A stretch of 64,000 nt of DNA. Source: Paraburkholderia graminis C4D1M (GTDB lineage: Bacteria; Pseudomonadota; Gammaproteobacteria; Burkholderiales; Burkholderiaceae). The stretch is taken from positions 1 through 64,000 of the forward strand of contig NZ_ABLD01000011.1 in NCBI RefSeq assembly GCF_000172415.1. Direction: 5' to 3'. The notes under the pieces are model-generated. The model had not been told where the DNA came from. It worked only from the letters and a program-made list of their open reading frames with translations, and ran no database searches. Shown here one piece after another: positions 9,021-17,809 of this stretch; position 1 is the stretch's first letter, and each line of letters starts with the position of its first letter. A program made the translations under genes and the position numbers.

Positions 9021-9619
9021 AGACCGACCCCGAATCGCATCAACGCATGACCGAACGCCGGCGCGAAGGCCACGAAAAGAAACAGGCCAACGCGACCGTC
9101 GAAAAGGGTCTGCTGATCGTCAACACCGGCACCGGCAAAGGCAAGACGACCGCTGCGTTCGGCATGGCCGTGCGCGTGCTCGGCCACGGCATGCGTCTTG
9201 GCGTCGTGCAGTTCATCAAGGGTGCGCTGCATACGTCCGAGCGCGACTTTCTCGGCGCGATTGCGAATTGCGATTTCGTCACGATGGGCGACGGCTACAC
9301 CTGGAACACGCAGAACCGCGACGCCGACATCGCGACCGCGCGCAAGGGCTGGGACGAAGCGCGCCGGATGATCGAAAGCGGCGACTATCAGATGGTGATC
9401 CTCGACGAGCTGAACACCGTGCTCAAGTACGAGTACCTGCCGCTCGACGAAGTGCTGTCCGTGATCGCCGCGCGTCCAGAGATGCTTCATGTGGTCGTGA
9501 CGGGCCGTCATGCGCCCGAGGCGCTGATCGAAGCCGCCGACCTCGTCACCGAAATGCGCATCGTCAAGCATCCGTATCGCGAGCAAGGCGTGAAAGCGCA
9601 GCGCGGCGTGGAGTTCTGA
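9017..9619 (+). CDS. cobO: Cob(I)yrinic acid a,c-diamide adenosyltransferase
   Basis: CobO/BtuR/CobA-type ATP:corrinoid adenosyltransferase, 200 residues. It adds the 5'-deoxyadenosyl ligand to reduced corrinoid. The P-loop variant GTGKGKTT is at about residues 38-45, followed by VVQFIKGA, the TW-x-T-Q-N motif (YTWNTQNRDAD) and VILDELNTVL. The start overlaps the preceding stop (ATGA) and the stop is two bases before the GTG of cobB. The highly charged N-terminal 30 residues are usual for this family. Confidence 0.97.
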   Translation: MKTDPESHQRMTERRREGHEKKQANATVEKGLLIVNTGTGKGKTTAAFGMAVRVLGHGMRLGVVQFIKGALHTSERDFLGAIANCDFVTMGDGYTWNTQNRDADIATARKGWDEARRMIESGDYQMVILDELNTVLKYEYLPLDEVLSVIAARPEMLHVVVTGRHAPEALIEAADLVTEMRIVKHPYREQGVKAQRGVEF

Positions 9620-9621
9620 AC

Positions 9622-10920
9622 GTGCCCGCCTGCCCCGCGCTCTTCATCAGCGCGCCCGCGTCGGGCCAGGGCAAGACCACGATCACCGCGGGTCTTGCGC
9701 GCTACCATCGGCGGCTCGGGCGGCGCGTGCGTGTCTTCAAGACCGGGCCCGACTTTCTCGATCCGATGATTCTGGCGCACGCGAGCGGCGCGCCGGTGTT
9801 GTCGCTCGATCTGTGGATGGTCGGTCAGGACGCGTGCCGCAATCTGCTTGCCGAGGCGGCGGCCGAAGCCGATCTGATCCTGATCGAAGGCGTGATGGGT
9901 CTGTTCGACGGCACACCGAGCAGCGCCGATCTCGCGAGCGCTTTCGGGGTGCCCGTGCTCGCCGTCATTTCTGCGAAGGCGATGGCGCAGACCTTCGGCG
10001 CGGTCGCGTTCGGGCTCGCGAATTTCAGGCCGCACGTGCCGTTTCATGGCGTGCTCGCTAACCGCGTCGGCTCGGCGCGTCACGCGCAGATGCTGCAAGA
10101 AGCGTTGCCACCGACGCTGCGCTGGTGCGGCCACCTCGCAGCAAGCGATGAAATCGAATTGCCCGACCGTCACCTCGGCTTGCATCAAGCGGCCGAAATC
10201 GACGACCTCGACGCGCGCCTCGAACGCGCCGCCGATGCGCTCGCCGATACGGCGTTAGCCGACCTGCCGCCCGCCGTCGAATTCGGCGCGCCCACGCCGC
10301 TGGCGCTGCCGCCGCTTCTGCAAGGCAAGGAGATCGCCATTGCGCGCGACGCAGCGTTCTCGTTCATCTATCCGGCCAACGTCACGCTGCTGGAAGCACT
10401 CGGCGCGCGCGTGCAATACTTCTCGCCGCTCGCCGACGAGCCGTTGCCCGCGGGCACGGACGCTGTGTATCTGCCCGGCGGCTACCCCGAACTGCACGCG
10501 GCGGCGCTCGCCGCCAACATGCGCAGCGCCGCTGCGGTCCGCGCGCATGTGGCAAACGGCAAACCGCTCGTCGCCGAATGCGGCGGCATGCTGTATCTGC
10601 TCGATCGACTCACCGACACGCAAGGCGTCAGCACGCCGATGCTCGGCCTGCTGCCCGGCCACGCGACGATGCAAACGCGTTTCACCGCGCTCGGCATGCA
10701 GCAGATCGACAGCCTGCATGGCGTGATGACCGGTCACACGTTTCACTACTCGAAGGTGAGCACCGCGTTAGTGCCGCTGCGCTCGGCCACGCGGCCTCAA
10801 GGCGATGCGCCCGGCGAGGCGCTATATCGCGCCGGCTCCATCGTCGCAACTTATATGCACGCTTACTGGCCCTCCAACCCGGCTTTCGCGGCCGCTCTCT
10901 TCAATGGCCAAGCCTTTTAA
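9622..10920 (+). CDS. cobB: Cobyrinate/hydrogenobyrinate a,c-diamide synthase
   Basis: CobB/CbiA, 432 residues, the ATP- and glutamine-dependent amidation of carboxylates a and c of the corrin ring. The N-terminal P-loop domain begins FISAPASGQGKTT and includes KTGPDFLDP and EGVMGLFDG. The C-terminal class-I-like glutaminase domain carries the nucleophile Cys320 in VAECGGMLYL and a late HTFHYS motif. The GTG at 9622, 2 nt after the cobO stop, is chosen because homology starts there. The same frame stays open far upstream only as antisense-like GC-rich noise through cobO. Its stop lies inside the beginning of bluB. Confidence 0.96.
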   Translation: MPACPALFISAPASGQGKTTITAGLARYHRRLGRRVRVFKTGPDFLDPMILAHASGAPVLSLDLWMVGQDACRNLLAEAAAEADLILIEGVMGLFDGTPSSADLASAFGVPVLAVISAKAMAQTFGAVAFGLANFRPHVPFHGVLANRVGSARHAQMLQEALPPTLRWCGHLAASDEIELPDRHLGLHQAAEIDDLDARLERAADALADTALADLPPAVEFGAPTPLALPPLLQGKEIAIARDAAFSFIYPANVTLLEALGARVQYFSPLADEPLPAGTDAVYLPGGYPELHAAALAANMRSAAAVRAHVANGKPLVAECGGMLYLLDRLTDTQGVSTPMLGLLPGHATMQTRFTALGMQQIDSLHGVMTGHTFHYSKVSTALVPLRSATRPQGDAPGEALYRAGSIVATYMHAYWPSNPAFAAALFNGQAF

Positions 10921-11551
10921 CGACGCCGACCGCGATGCGGTCTATCGCGCGATCCACGAACGCCGCGACATGCGCCATTTCGTGCGCGATCCCGTCGATG
11001 CCGCCGTGTTGCAGCGTCTCCTCGACGCCGCGCATCACGCGCCGAGCGTCGGCTTCATGCAGCCGTGGCGGATCGCGCGCATCACCGATCCCGCGTTGCG
11101 CGCCGCGCTGCATGCAACCGTCGAAAGCGAACGGCTTGCCACCGCCGACGCGCTCGGCAAACGCCGCGAAGAGTTCATGAAGCTGAAAGTGGAAGGCATG
11201 CTGGAATGCGGCGAGCTGCTCGTGATGGCGCTGATGGACGGCCGCGAGCGGCACGTTTTCGGCCGACGCACGTTGCCGGAGATGGATCTCGCGTCAGTCG
11301 CGTGCGCGATCCAGAACATGTGGCTCGCCGCGCGCGCGGAAGGCCTCGGCATGGGCTGGGTGTCGCTCTTCGACGTCGATGCGGTACGCCGGCTTCTGCA
11401 TATGCCCGAAGGCGCGCGGCCGGTCGCGATACTGTGTCTTGGGCACGTCGACCGGTTCTATAGCGAGCCGATGCTGCAGACCGAGCGTTGGGCGGATCGC
11501 ATGCCGCTCGCCGATTGTGTGTTCGAAAACCGCTGGCCTGAGAACCTCTAA
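10904..11551 (+). CDS. bluB: 5,6-dimethylbenzimidazole synthase
   Basis: BluB, a flavin-destroying nitroreductase-fold enzyme of 215 residues that converts FMNH2 and O2 to the lower ligand DMB. The sequence has the BluB signatures RRDMRHF at the N-terminus, HHAPSVGFMQPWR, and a C-terminal GLGMGWVSLFD followed by LCLGHV. The ATG at 10904 lies inside the last codons of cobB in another frame (17-bp overlap). Its place at the end of the riboswitch-led operon completes the lower-ligand part of the pathway and indicates an aerobic organism. Confidence 0.95.
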   Translation: MAKPFNDADRDAVYRAIHERRDMRHFVRDPVDAAVLQRLLDAAHHAPSVGFMQPWRIARITDPALRAALHATVESERLATADALGKRREEFMKLKVEGMLECGELLVMALMDGRERHVFGRRTLPEMDLASVACAIQNMWLAARAEGLGMGWVSLFDVDAVRRLLHMPEGARPVAILCLGHVDRFYSEPMLQTERWADRMPLADCVFENRWPENL

Positions 11552-11565
11552 GCGCAGCAGCGGCG

Positions 11566-12198
11566 TTACTTTTTAAGCGGCTCGACGGACACGACATCCG
11601 GCACGCCGCGCGCTTTATCCATGCGCAATTTGACGCGCCAGTCGGCCGGTGCGTCGAAGGGAAATTGAGCCAGCGCGCTTTTGATCAGCGACGGCGTCGC
11701 GCGCAGCGGATCGGCGTCGCGATCCGTGCTGGCCGCGCTCACTTTGTAGATCTCGCGTCCGCTCGCGCGCTCGAAAAAACGCAGCGTCAGCGTATGCCTA
11801 TACGCACGTGCCCCGAACAGCGAGAACGGTGCGCCGCTCTGCGGACCGCAATCGCCGGCCGTGCAGTCGCTGCGATCCACGCCGATTTCGGCGGGACGCG
11901 TTTCGTATCCGACTGACAGCACGTAGTGCGCGGGACGGTCAGCGGTATCGGCAAAGCCCTGCTTCGCCAGCTCGTCTCGCAGTTGGGTTTCGACCTGCGC
12001 GTGGTCGCTCTGCGCACCCTGCGCGCCCTGCGTCGGCATGCGCGCGAAGCTATAGGTCCGCTCGCCTGGCAGTGCAGTTGCAGGCGTGGCGGTATGCACG
12101 TCGGCGTGCATGCCGGTGCAGCCGGCGAGAGTCGCCGCCGTGAGCAGCGCGCCGATAAGGATCGCATTCAGCCCTTTCACCGCTTTCACCGCTTTCAC
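11566..12198 (-). CDS. DUF4136-type lipoprotein
   Basis: Predicted outer-membrane or periplasmic lipoprotein of 210 residues. The signal peptide ends in the lipobox TLAGC. The body has the alternating pattern of DUF4136 proteins (RTYSFARMP, a long helix VETQLRDELAKQGF, YVLSVGYE). The GTG at 12198 is chosen because a GAGGAG Shine-Dalgarno site lies 6 nt upstream; the longer frame to ATG 12240 would overlap the kinase gene. It is the last gene of the regulator-FecR-kinase operon, 31 nt after the kinase stop, and convergent with bluB 14 nt away. The function of the family is unknown. Confidence 0.82.
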   Translation of the reverse strand: MKAVKAVKGLNAILIGALLTAATLAGCTGMHADVHTATPATALPGERTYSFARMPTQGAQGAQSDHAQVETQLRDELAKQGFADTADRPAHYVLSVGYETRPAEIGVDRSDCTAGDCGPQSGAPFSLFGARAYRHTLTLRFFERASGREIYKVSAASTDRDADPLRATPSLIKSALAQFPFDAPADWRVKLRMDKARGVPDVVSVEPLKK

Positions 12199-12229
12199 CG
12201 TTCTCTCCTCGCTTCGATAGGTTGCGTGC

Positions 12230-14785
12230 TCACACGCCATGAAGAGGCCTCGTGGGCAACTCCGATTGTTCGTCGTCCAGTGCCGGCAGGCGGATCGTTA
12301 CCGCCGTGCCGCGGCCAGGCGCGCTCACGACCTCGACATCGCCGCCGTGGCGGGTGACGACTGTCTTCACGAAGGCCATGCCGAGCCCCGCGCCGCCCAC
12401 GTCGGGCCGCTCGGTTTCATGGAATCGCCTGAAGCGCTCGAACAAGCCGGCCTGCTGTTCCTCTGGAATGCCATAACCCTCGTCGCGGATCGTGCACGAC
12501 ACGCCGGCAGACTTCACATACGACAGCTCGCAGGCGATGCGCGTATCCGATGGACTATATTTGACCGCGTTGTTGAGGATGTTGACGAGCGCGCGCGTCA
12601 TCAGCGAACGGTCCGCGCAGATCCAGTGGCCGTCGTTGTCGTTCTCGTCGCGGCCGCTGCGGCCTGTCGCGCTGTCCGTTCCCGTATCGAGCGCGATGCG
12701 CTTCGCGTGCGCCTGCGGCCAGACTTCGTCGCTCGCGTCGATCATCAGCTCGGCGAGATTCACCGGCTCCAGCATGTAGGTTTGCGATTCGGCGCGCGCG
12801 AGCTGCACGAAGTCATCGGCGAGCGTCAGCGCGCGTTGCGCATAACGTTCGATGCGCTCGAGCACGCCGCGCGCGAGCGCCGGCGTCTCGCGTGCGCGCT
12901 CCATTTCGACGAGCGCGAGAATCGACGCCTGCGGCGAACGCATGTCGTGCGACAGCAGCCGCAGCGCGTCTTCGCGTTGACGCTCGGCTGCGTGCAGCGC
13001 CGACACGTCGACGAGACCCGCGATCCAGCCGGTCGTCTCGCCTTGCGCGTTGGTGCAGTTTGCATAGCGCAGCAGATGATCGCGTTCGTCGGCGTCGCGC
13101 ACCTCGACGCCCTGCGCCATCAGCGCGGCGAATTCGCTGCGCGCGGGATCGAGCAGCGCGGGCCAGTGTGCGCGCGCGAAGAGCGTTTGGTCGGCGTCCG
13201 ACGCCGCGCCGCTGTCGATCGCTTTGACGAGCGTCAGCCCGCCGAGCACGGCCTGCATCGCGCGTCCTTCCGGCATGGGCGCGCCGAGCCGCGCGAAATG
13301 CGCCTTGGCGGCATGATTGGCGATCAGCACGATGCCGCGCACGTCGCTGACGAGAATCGGCTCCGGCACGCTGTTCAGGCTGTCCCACACGAAGCGCTTC
13401 ATGTCCTGCACGCGTTGCGCGGCTTGCGCCATCAGCGCCATGTGCTGCTCCAGCACGTCGCCGCCGAATTCGCGGCGGCGTTGCGGCGTCTGCGGAGTCT
13501 GCGGCAGCAGGTGCGGTTCGTCGGCGAGACGCTGCAGTTCCTTGCGCAGATAGGCCATCGTCATTTCGAGGCGACGCCAGTTCCAGATCGGATAAACGAC
13601 GACCACGCCGATGATCGCCGGCACCGGCGACAGCCACAGCCGCGCGCCGTAGAGCAGCACGGCGCTGCCCGTCAGCGCGATCACGCACAGCGCGCCCGTG
13701 AGCAGCAACGAGCGGCGCGGCGACAACACGAGGAAACCGGCCAGCAGCGCGGCAAGCGACACCAGCGACACCGCGAACAGCAACCATCGCGCGGCCGGCA
13801 GGACCTGGCGACCGGTCAGCAGCGTATCCAGCACGTTTGCATGAATGTAGACGCCGGGCAGCGGCCCCAACTCGCCGGACACCGGCGTCGCGAACCGGTC
13901 GTAAAGGCCCGATGCGGTCACGCCGATTACGACGATGCGGCCACGCAGTTTATCCACGGGGACGTCGCCGGCAAGCACGCTCGCGAAGCTCAGCTTCGCA
14001 TAGCGCTGCGCGTTGCGGCTGAATGGGATGAGGAAGCGGCCGTCGGTGGATGCGTCTTGGTTTGCGTCGGGGTTTGCGTCGGGGTTTGCGTCGGGGTTTG
14101 CGTCGTTGCTTGCGTCGCCGCGCGCTGCGCTCGCCTGGTTCATCGGCTGCGGATTCAGCACAAACGCGCCCCGCTGCGCCGCCCTTGCGACCGTCACCAT
14201 CAATTGCGGCCAGCGCGCGTCGGCGTCGCCTTCGAACTGGGCGACGCTGCGCACGATGCCGTCGCTGTCCACCTCGAGGTTGATATGCCCGAGGCCGGCC
14301 GCGGCGCGCGCAAGCGGCGCGACCGGCTCGACGACCACGCGCGGCGCGTCGCGCCCCGCATCTTCGAGCAGCACCGGCAGATAAGTCGGACTCAGCGCGA
14401 TCGCGCGGGCAAGCGCGGCGTCGTCGGCATTGGGTTCTGTGAAGAGCACGTCGTAGACGACGGCGGCAGGCTTCGCTCTCGCGATCTGCTCGAGCAGCTT
14501 TGCATGAACGCTGCGCGGCCACGGCCAGCGACCGAGTTCCGCGACGCTTTCATTGTCGATTTCAAGCACGACGATGTCGGGCAGCACCGGTTGCGCGCGC
14601 CAGCTCAGCAAGTGGTCGTACACCAGGTGATCGACGCTCGCGCTCATGCGTCCGATCGAACAGAGCAGGATCACGATGAGGCCGAGGCTCCCGATCGCCG
14701 CCCATTCGATCAGAAAACGCCGACCCGCGCGCCGTCCGAGACGGGCGCGCGGGTCGAGGCTCAGGCGCGTAGATGTGTTCAGCAA
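12230..14785 (-). CDS. CHASE2-domain sensor histidine kinase
   Basis: Membrane sensor kinase of 851 residues. One transmembrane segment (about residues 29-46) precedes an extracytoplasmic CHASE2 domain. Three hydrophobic segments follow around 330-400, then a PAS-like region and a HisKA domain with phospho-acceptor His613 in LLSHDMRSPQ. The HATPase_c domain has NILNNAVKYS and GxGLGMAFVK boxes. The CHASE2 domain contains an Asn-Pro-Asp-Ala repeat encoded by 12-bp tandem copies. The best start is a TTG at 14785, which keeps the first membrane helix. It is the third gene of a minus-strand operon with an OmpR-type regulator and a FecR-LysM protein, its likely partners. Confidence 0.92.
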   Translation of the reverse strand: MLNTSTRLSLDPRARLGRRAGRRFLIEWAAIGSLGLIVILLCSIGRMSASVDHLVYDHLLSWRAQPVLPDIVVLEIDNESVAELGRWPWPRSVHAKLLEQIARAKPAAVVYDVLFTEPNADDAALARAIALSPTYLPVLLEDAGRDAPRVVVEPVAPLARAAAGLGHINLEVDSDGIVRSVAQFEGDADARWPQLMVTVARAAQRGAFVLNPQPMNQASAARGDASNDANPDANPDANPDANQDASTDGRFLIPFSRNAQRYAKLSFASVLAGDVPVDKLRGRIVVIGVTASGLYDRFATPVSGELGPLPGVYIHANVLDTLLTGRQVLPAARWLLFAVSLVSLAALLAGFLVLSPRRSLLLTGALCVIALTGSAVLLYGARLWLSPVPAIIGVVVVYPIWNWRRLEMTMAYLRKELQRLADEPHLLPQTPQTPQRRREFGGDVLEQHMALMAQAAQRVQDMKRFVWDSLNSVPEPILVSDVRGIVLIANHAAKAHFARLGAPMPEGRAMQAVLGGLTLVKAIDSGAASDADQTLFARAHWPALLDPARSEFAALMAQGVEVRDADERDHLLRYANCTNAQGETTGWIAGLVDVSALHAAERQREDALRLLSHDMRSPQASILALVEMERARETPALARGVLERIERYAQRALTLADDFVQLARAESQTYMLEPVNLAELMIDASDEVWPQAHAKRIALDTGTDSATGRSGRDENDNDGHWICADRSLMTRALVNILNNAVKYSPSDTRIACELSYVKSAGVSCTIRDEGYGIPEEQQAGLFERFRRFHETERPDVGGAGLGMAFVKTVVTRHGGDVEVVSAPGRGTAVTIRLPALDDEQSELPTRPLHGV
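14061..14108 (-). repeat. In-frame 12-bp tandem repeat in the kinase gene
   Basis: Four consecutive copies of a 12-bp unit (plus-strand TTTGCGTCGGGG, last copy slightly changed) encode an Asn-Pro-Asp-Ala-type repeat in a loop of the CHASE2 domain. The unit is a multiple of three, so copy-number change would lengthen or shorten the loop without shifting the frame. Confidence 0.85.
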
Positions 14786-14870
14786 GGCGTGCGCGTAGGG
14801 TCTGTTGGGCGTGCGAGTCCGGGAGCGTATCGTATGCGGCTCCGTGAATCTACCAGCGAATCCGCCAACG

Positions 14871-16358
14871 TCAGCGCGCGAGCGTGAACGAGCGGACCGC
14901 GCTCGTCGTCTCGTAGAAGCGGCCGTTGTCGAACTGCTCGGCGACGATCGTCCAGTAATAGACGCCCGGCGGCAGATCGCTCACCACCAGTTGACCGTCC
15001 GTCAGATCAGCGCGATCGACGATCGGATGACGCAGATCCGCTGTCGTCGCCATGACGAAGCGAAAGCGCGTTTCGCCCGACGCCGGCGCGCGGCTCACGA
15101 ACCAGCGGAACTCGTACTCGTGACTGCCGGCGCGCGGCGCGGCGGACGCCGTCAGTCCGAACTGACGCCGCTCGAAGCCATACACCTGCGGCAAACCTTC
15201 GAGCCCGTTTGCGTCGATGGCGGCGATGCGCAAGAAATACGTGCCGTCGGCGAGATCGCCAAAGTCCGCGTGCGGCGTGCTCACGCGCAGGTCGCGAATC
15301 AGGTCGAGCTGGTCGGCGTCGCGCGAAATCTGCACGCGATAGGCCGCGGCCTTGCGCGCCGTCTCAGCGGAGCCACCGGCGGCGGCCGGTATCAGATCGA
15401 AGGCCACCGTCTTGCCGTCCTGCACGCGGGCCGGTTGAACAAGCGCGGGCGCGGCGAGCAGTTCGACTGCTTCGCCTGGCGCGCCGCCGGCTCGCGTGAC
15501 GCTGCCAAAGCGCGCCGCCAGCAGTTGCGCCGACGCCTGCAACGGCAGGCCGGGTGCAGGCGCACGTGACAGAGCCGAATCGGGATCGACGCCGACCGCG
15601 CCATCCAGCACTTCGACGGCGGTGGTTTGCGCGTCGCCGTCGTAAGCGACCCGGAAGTGCGTGCCGCGCACGCCCGCGACCACCGACGGCGAGCGGATCT
15701 GAAAGCGGTCGTCTTTCTTCGTCGCGTGCGTGACCTCGCTTTCGACACGCCCACGGCGCAGCTCGAGTTGCCGGTCGCCCGCGCCCGTCAGTGCGGTTCG
15801 CCGCAGCTTGCCGATGTCGAGCATCGCGTCGTCGGTCAACGTCACGTGCGAGCCGTCGGACAGTTCCAGCGTGACGAAGCCGTTGGTTCCGGTGCGGATG
15901 CGGTCGCCTTCGCCGAGCATCTCGCCCGCCGCAAGCGGCACATACGGCCCCTTGCCGAACGCATGTTCGGCGGGGCCGCTCGTCGCAATCACGCGCGCGG
16001 TTTCCGCGTCCTGTTTCAGTTTGTCGGCGGGCAGGCGCAGCGCGACGCCGGCGTGCATGCGACGCGGCGCGGGCACGTGGTTCAGGCGGCTTAACACCGC
16101 CCAGTCGCCGCCGTCGATCAGATAGCGGCTCGCGATTTCATAGAGCGTGTCGCCTTCGCGCGTCACGTAGGAGACATAGGCGGGCGGCGCGGCTTTCGCG
16201 CGCTGCCTGGGCGCGCGCGAAGACTGCGCGTGCGCGTCAGGCGGTGCGAAACAGGCAATCGCGAGCATGCCGGCTGCCGCGAGCCACGCGCTCGCGCGGC
16301 GGCTCGCCGACGCTGCACTGCCGCGCTCCGCCGCGGCAAGATCGACGGCAAAGGTCAC
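14871..16358 (-). CDS. LysM and FecR domain envelope protein
   Basis: Exported protein of 495 residues. It has a signal peptide (hydrophobic stretch ending APPDAHAQ), a LysM peptidoglycan-binding domain at about residues 64-112 (YVTREGDTLYEIASRYL), and a FecR domain (about 130-250, with SDGSHVTLTDDAMLDI and VVAGVRGTHFRV). The C-terminal region resembles fibronectin-type or Ig-like repeats. The start is a GTG that overlaps the response-regulator stop by 4 nt (GTGA). FecR-LysM proteins next to CHASE2 kinases recur in proteobacteria, and this one may present the envelope signal to the kinase. That role is inference. Confidence 0.88.
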   Translation of the reverse strand: MTFAVDLAAAERGSAASASRRASAWLAAAGMLAIACFAPPDAHAQSSRAPRQRAKAAPPAYVSYVTREGDTLYEIASRYLIDGGDWAVLSRLNHVPAPRRMHAGVALRLPADKLKQDAETARVIATSGPAEHAFGKGPYVPLAAGEMLGEGDRIRTGTNGFVTLELSDGSHVTLTDDAMLDIGKLRRTALTGAGDRQLELRRGRVESEVTHATKKDDRFQIRSPSVVAGVRGTHFRVAYDGDAQTTAVEVLDGAVGVDPDSALSRAPAPGLPLQASAQLLAARFGSVTRAGGAPGEAVELLAAPALVQPARVQDGKTVAFDLIPAAAGGSAETARKAAAYRVQISRDADQLDLIRDLRVSTPHADFGDLADGTYFLRIAAIDANGLEGLPQVYGFERRQFGLTASAAPRAGSHEYEFRWFVSRAPASGETRFRFVMATTADLRHPIVDRADLTDGQLVVSDLPPGVYYWTIVAEQFDNGRFYETTSAVRSFTLAR

Positions 16359-17092
16359 GCCTGCCCCGCTTCCCGACGGTCGGCCGCGGCCGGCGCGTCG
16401 CTCGCGGATTCGAGCCGTTCGAGCCGGTAGCCATAGCCGTAAATCGGCGTCAGACGGTAGCCGTGTTCGGGGCGCAGACCGAGCTTGCTGCGCAGCATCG
16501 AGACGTGCGTGTCCATCGTGCGCGACGGGATGTCGGTCGCCTGCTTCCAGATGACGTCGAGAATATGCGCGCGCGACAGCGGCCGGCTCAGATGCTGGAA
16601 CAGCAGGAGCGCGAGCTCGAACTCCTTCTGCGTGACCGCGACCTTCGTGCCGCGCACCACCACATGCTTCGCGTGCAGGTCGAATTCGAACTCGCCGAAC
16701 ACTTCTTTCGCCGACGGCGGCTTCAGATGATAGGCGCGCCGCAGCAGCGAACCGACGCGCGCAAGCAGCACGGCGCCGGAGACCGGCTTGACGACGTAGT
16801 CGTCGGCGCCCGTATTCAGAATCGACGTGATGTCGCTTTCATGGCCGCGGCTCGTCATGAACAGGACGGGCAAGCGCTCCGACAGACTTTCTCGCACCCA
16901 GCGCAAGACATCTTCGCCGGACATGTCAGGCACGTTCCAGTCGAGCACCAGCAGATCGAAGGTCTGGCGCCGCAACTGCCGCACCAGTTCGCGACCCTGG
17001 CCATAGGCATGACAGACATGGCCCGCCGCCGACAGCGTTTGGCAAACTAGATCGGCCTGCGCCGAATCGTCATCCAGGACAGCAATTCTCAT
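16355..17092 (-). CDS. OmpR/PhoB-family response regulator
   Basis: Two-component response regulator of 245 residues. The receiver domain has the acidic cluster LDDD at 6-9, phospho-acceptor Asp51 in LLVLDWNVPD, the Thr in FMTSRG and the Lys in DDYVVKPV. A winged-helix DNA-binding domain follows (LTQKEFELALLLF-type start, TMDTHVSMLRSKLG, YGYGYRL). ATG 17092 is preferred over an upstream TTG. It opens the operon RR, LysM-FecR, CHASE2 kinase, lipoprotein, and is likely phosphorylated by that kinase. Confidence 0.93.
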   Translation of the reverse strand: MRIAVLDDDSAQADLVCQTLSAAGHVCHAYGQGRELVRQLRRQTFDLLVLDWNVPDMSGEDVLRWVRESLSERLPVLFMTSRGHESDITSILNTGADDYVVKPVSGAVLLARVGSLLRRAYHLKPPSAKEVFGEFEFDLHAKHVVVRGTKVAVTQKEFELALLLFQHLSRPLSRAHILDVIWKQATDIPSRTMDTHVSMLRSKLGLRPEHGYRLTPIYGYGYRLERLESASDAPAAADRREAGQA

Positions 17093-17809
17093 AAAACCCC
17101 GCAACGCGACTTACGTTTGTTCGTCATCTATAACTGGGGCCAGCGCACGAGCACCGTCAAACGGTGCCGCAAACCGGCGGATCGGCCGGGATGCCGGTGC
17201 TCGCTGGCACCGACGATCCGGCTTTCCACTCATTTCGAAGTTTCTTCCACTTTCTTTCAACTAATGGTCCTTCGCCTCGCGCCCCGTAAAGCTGTTGCCG
17301 CCCCGTCTCAAAATTTGTGCGCATTTTCTTTGATTTAGGAGCGGCGATTATCAAACCGGCGATAATCATAATCGAAAAAACGCGCGTTTATGCTCGCATC
17401 ATTAAACGTCGCGGCAGCGGCGGCCTTTGCATTGCATCGCCCTTTCGAGCAACGCTTTGGCACCGCTTAGGTACCGTTTTGGGAGCCGCCTGCATGCCGC
17501 AAAATGCCGCCGAATGCCGTTCGGTGCGGCCTTGCGCGCCGCTCCGACGTTTTTCGTTTTTGCCTCTCAGGTGCTGCCGATTAGCGCTTCGCCCACTGGG
17601 CTCGCTATTGGATTAGTTGGTCTCTCTCGCGCGGTGCTGGCCCCGCCGCCTTGCTTTTCAAACCGCGGCCGGGAACAGAAAACAGCGCGGAAACAGCGAT
17701 TTGACATTCGTGAGTCAGTATAGGAACTGTCTCAAAATAAATCGTTTAAGCTTTGTCAAATCCGCCAGGCGTTGCCGGCGCCACCGCTTATCGCCGTTGT
17801 TGCGCGCAA
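17093..17809. other. Intergenic region without a recognisable gene
   Basis: About 700 bp between the start of the response-regulator operon and the stop of the GlxA-type regulator. It is patchy in composition, with AT-rich stretches near 17310-17400 and 17690-17760. Open frames here have no Shine-Dalgarno sites or family resemblance. It presumably holds the response-regulator promoter, but I cannot place a convincing -35/-10 pair. No tRNA or clear hairpin terminator was seen. Confidence 0.5.

Noticed and set aside
8740..9621. Upstream extension of the cobB frame through the CbiG-like and cobO genes
   Set aside because: Homology to CobB starts at the GTG at 9622; the extension is Arg-rich out-of-frame translation of the neighbours.
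14061..14108. Possible CRISPR-like direct repeats
   Set aside because: The repeats are contiguous, 12 bp long, without spacers, and lie in frame inside the kinase gene.
12239..14887. A very long plus-strand open frame (about 880 codons) antisense to the CHASE2 kinase
   Set aside because: It mirrors a GC-rich gene; its product is Arg/His-rich and matches no family, while the minus strand has clear kinase motifs.
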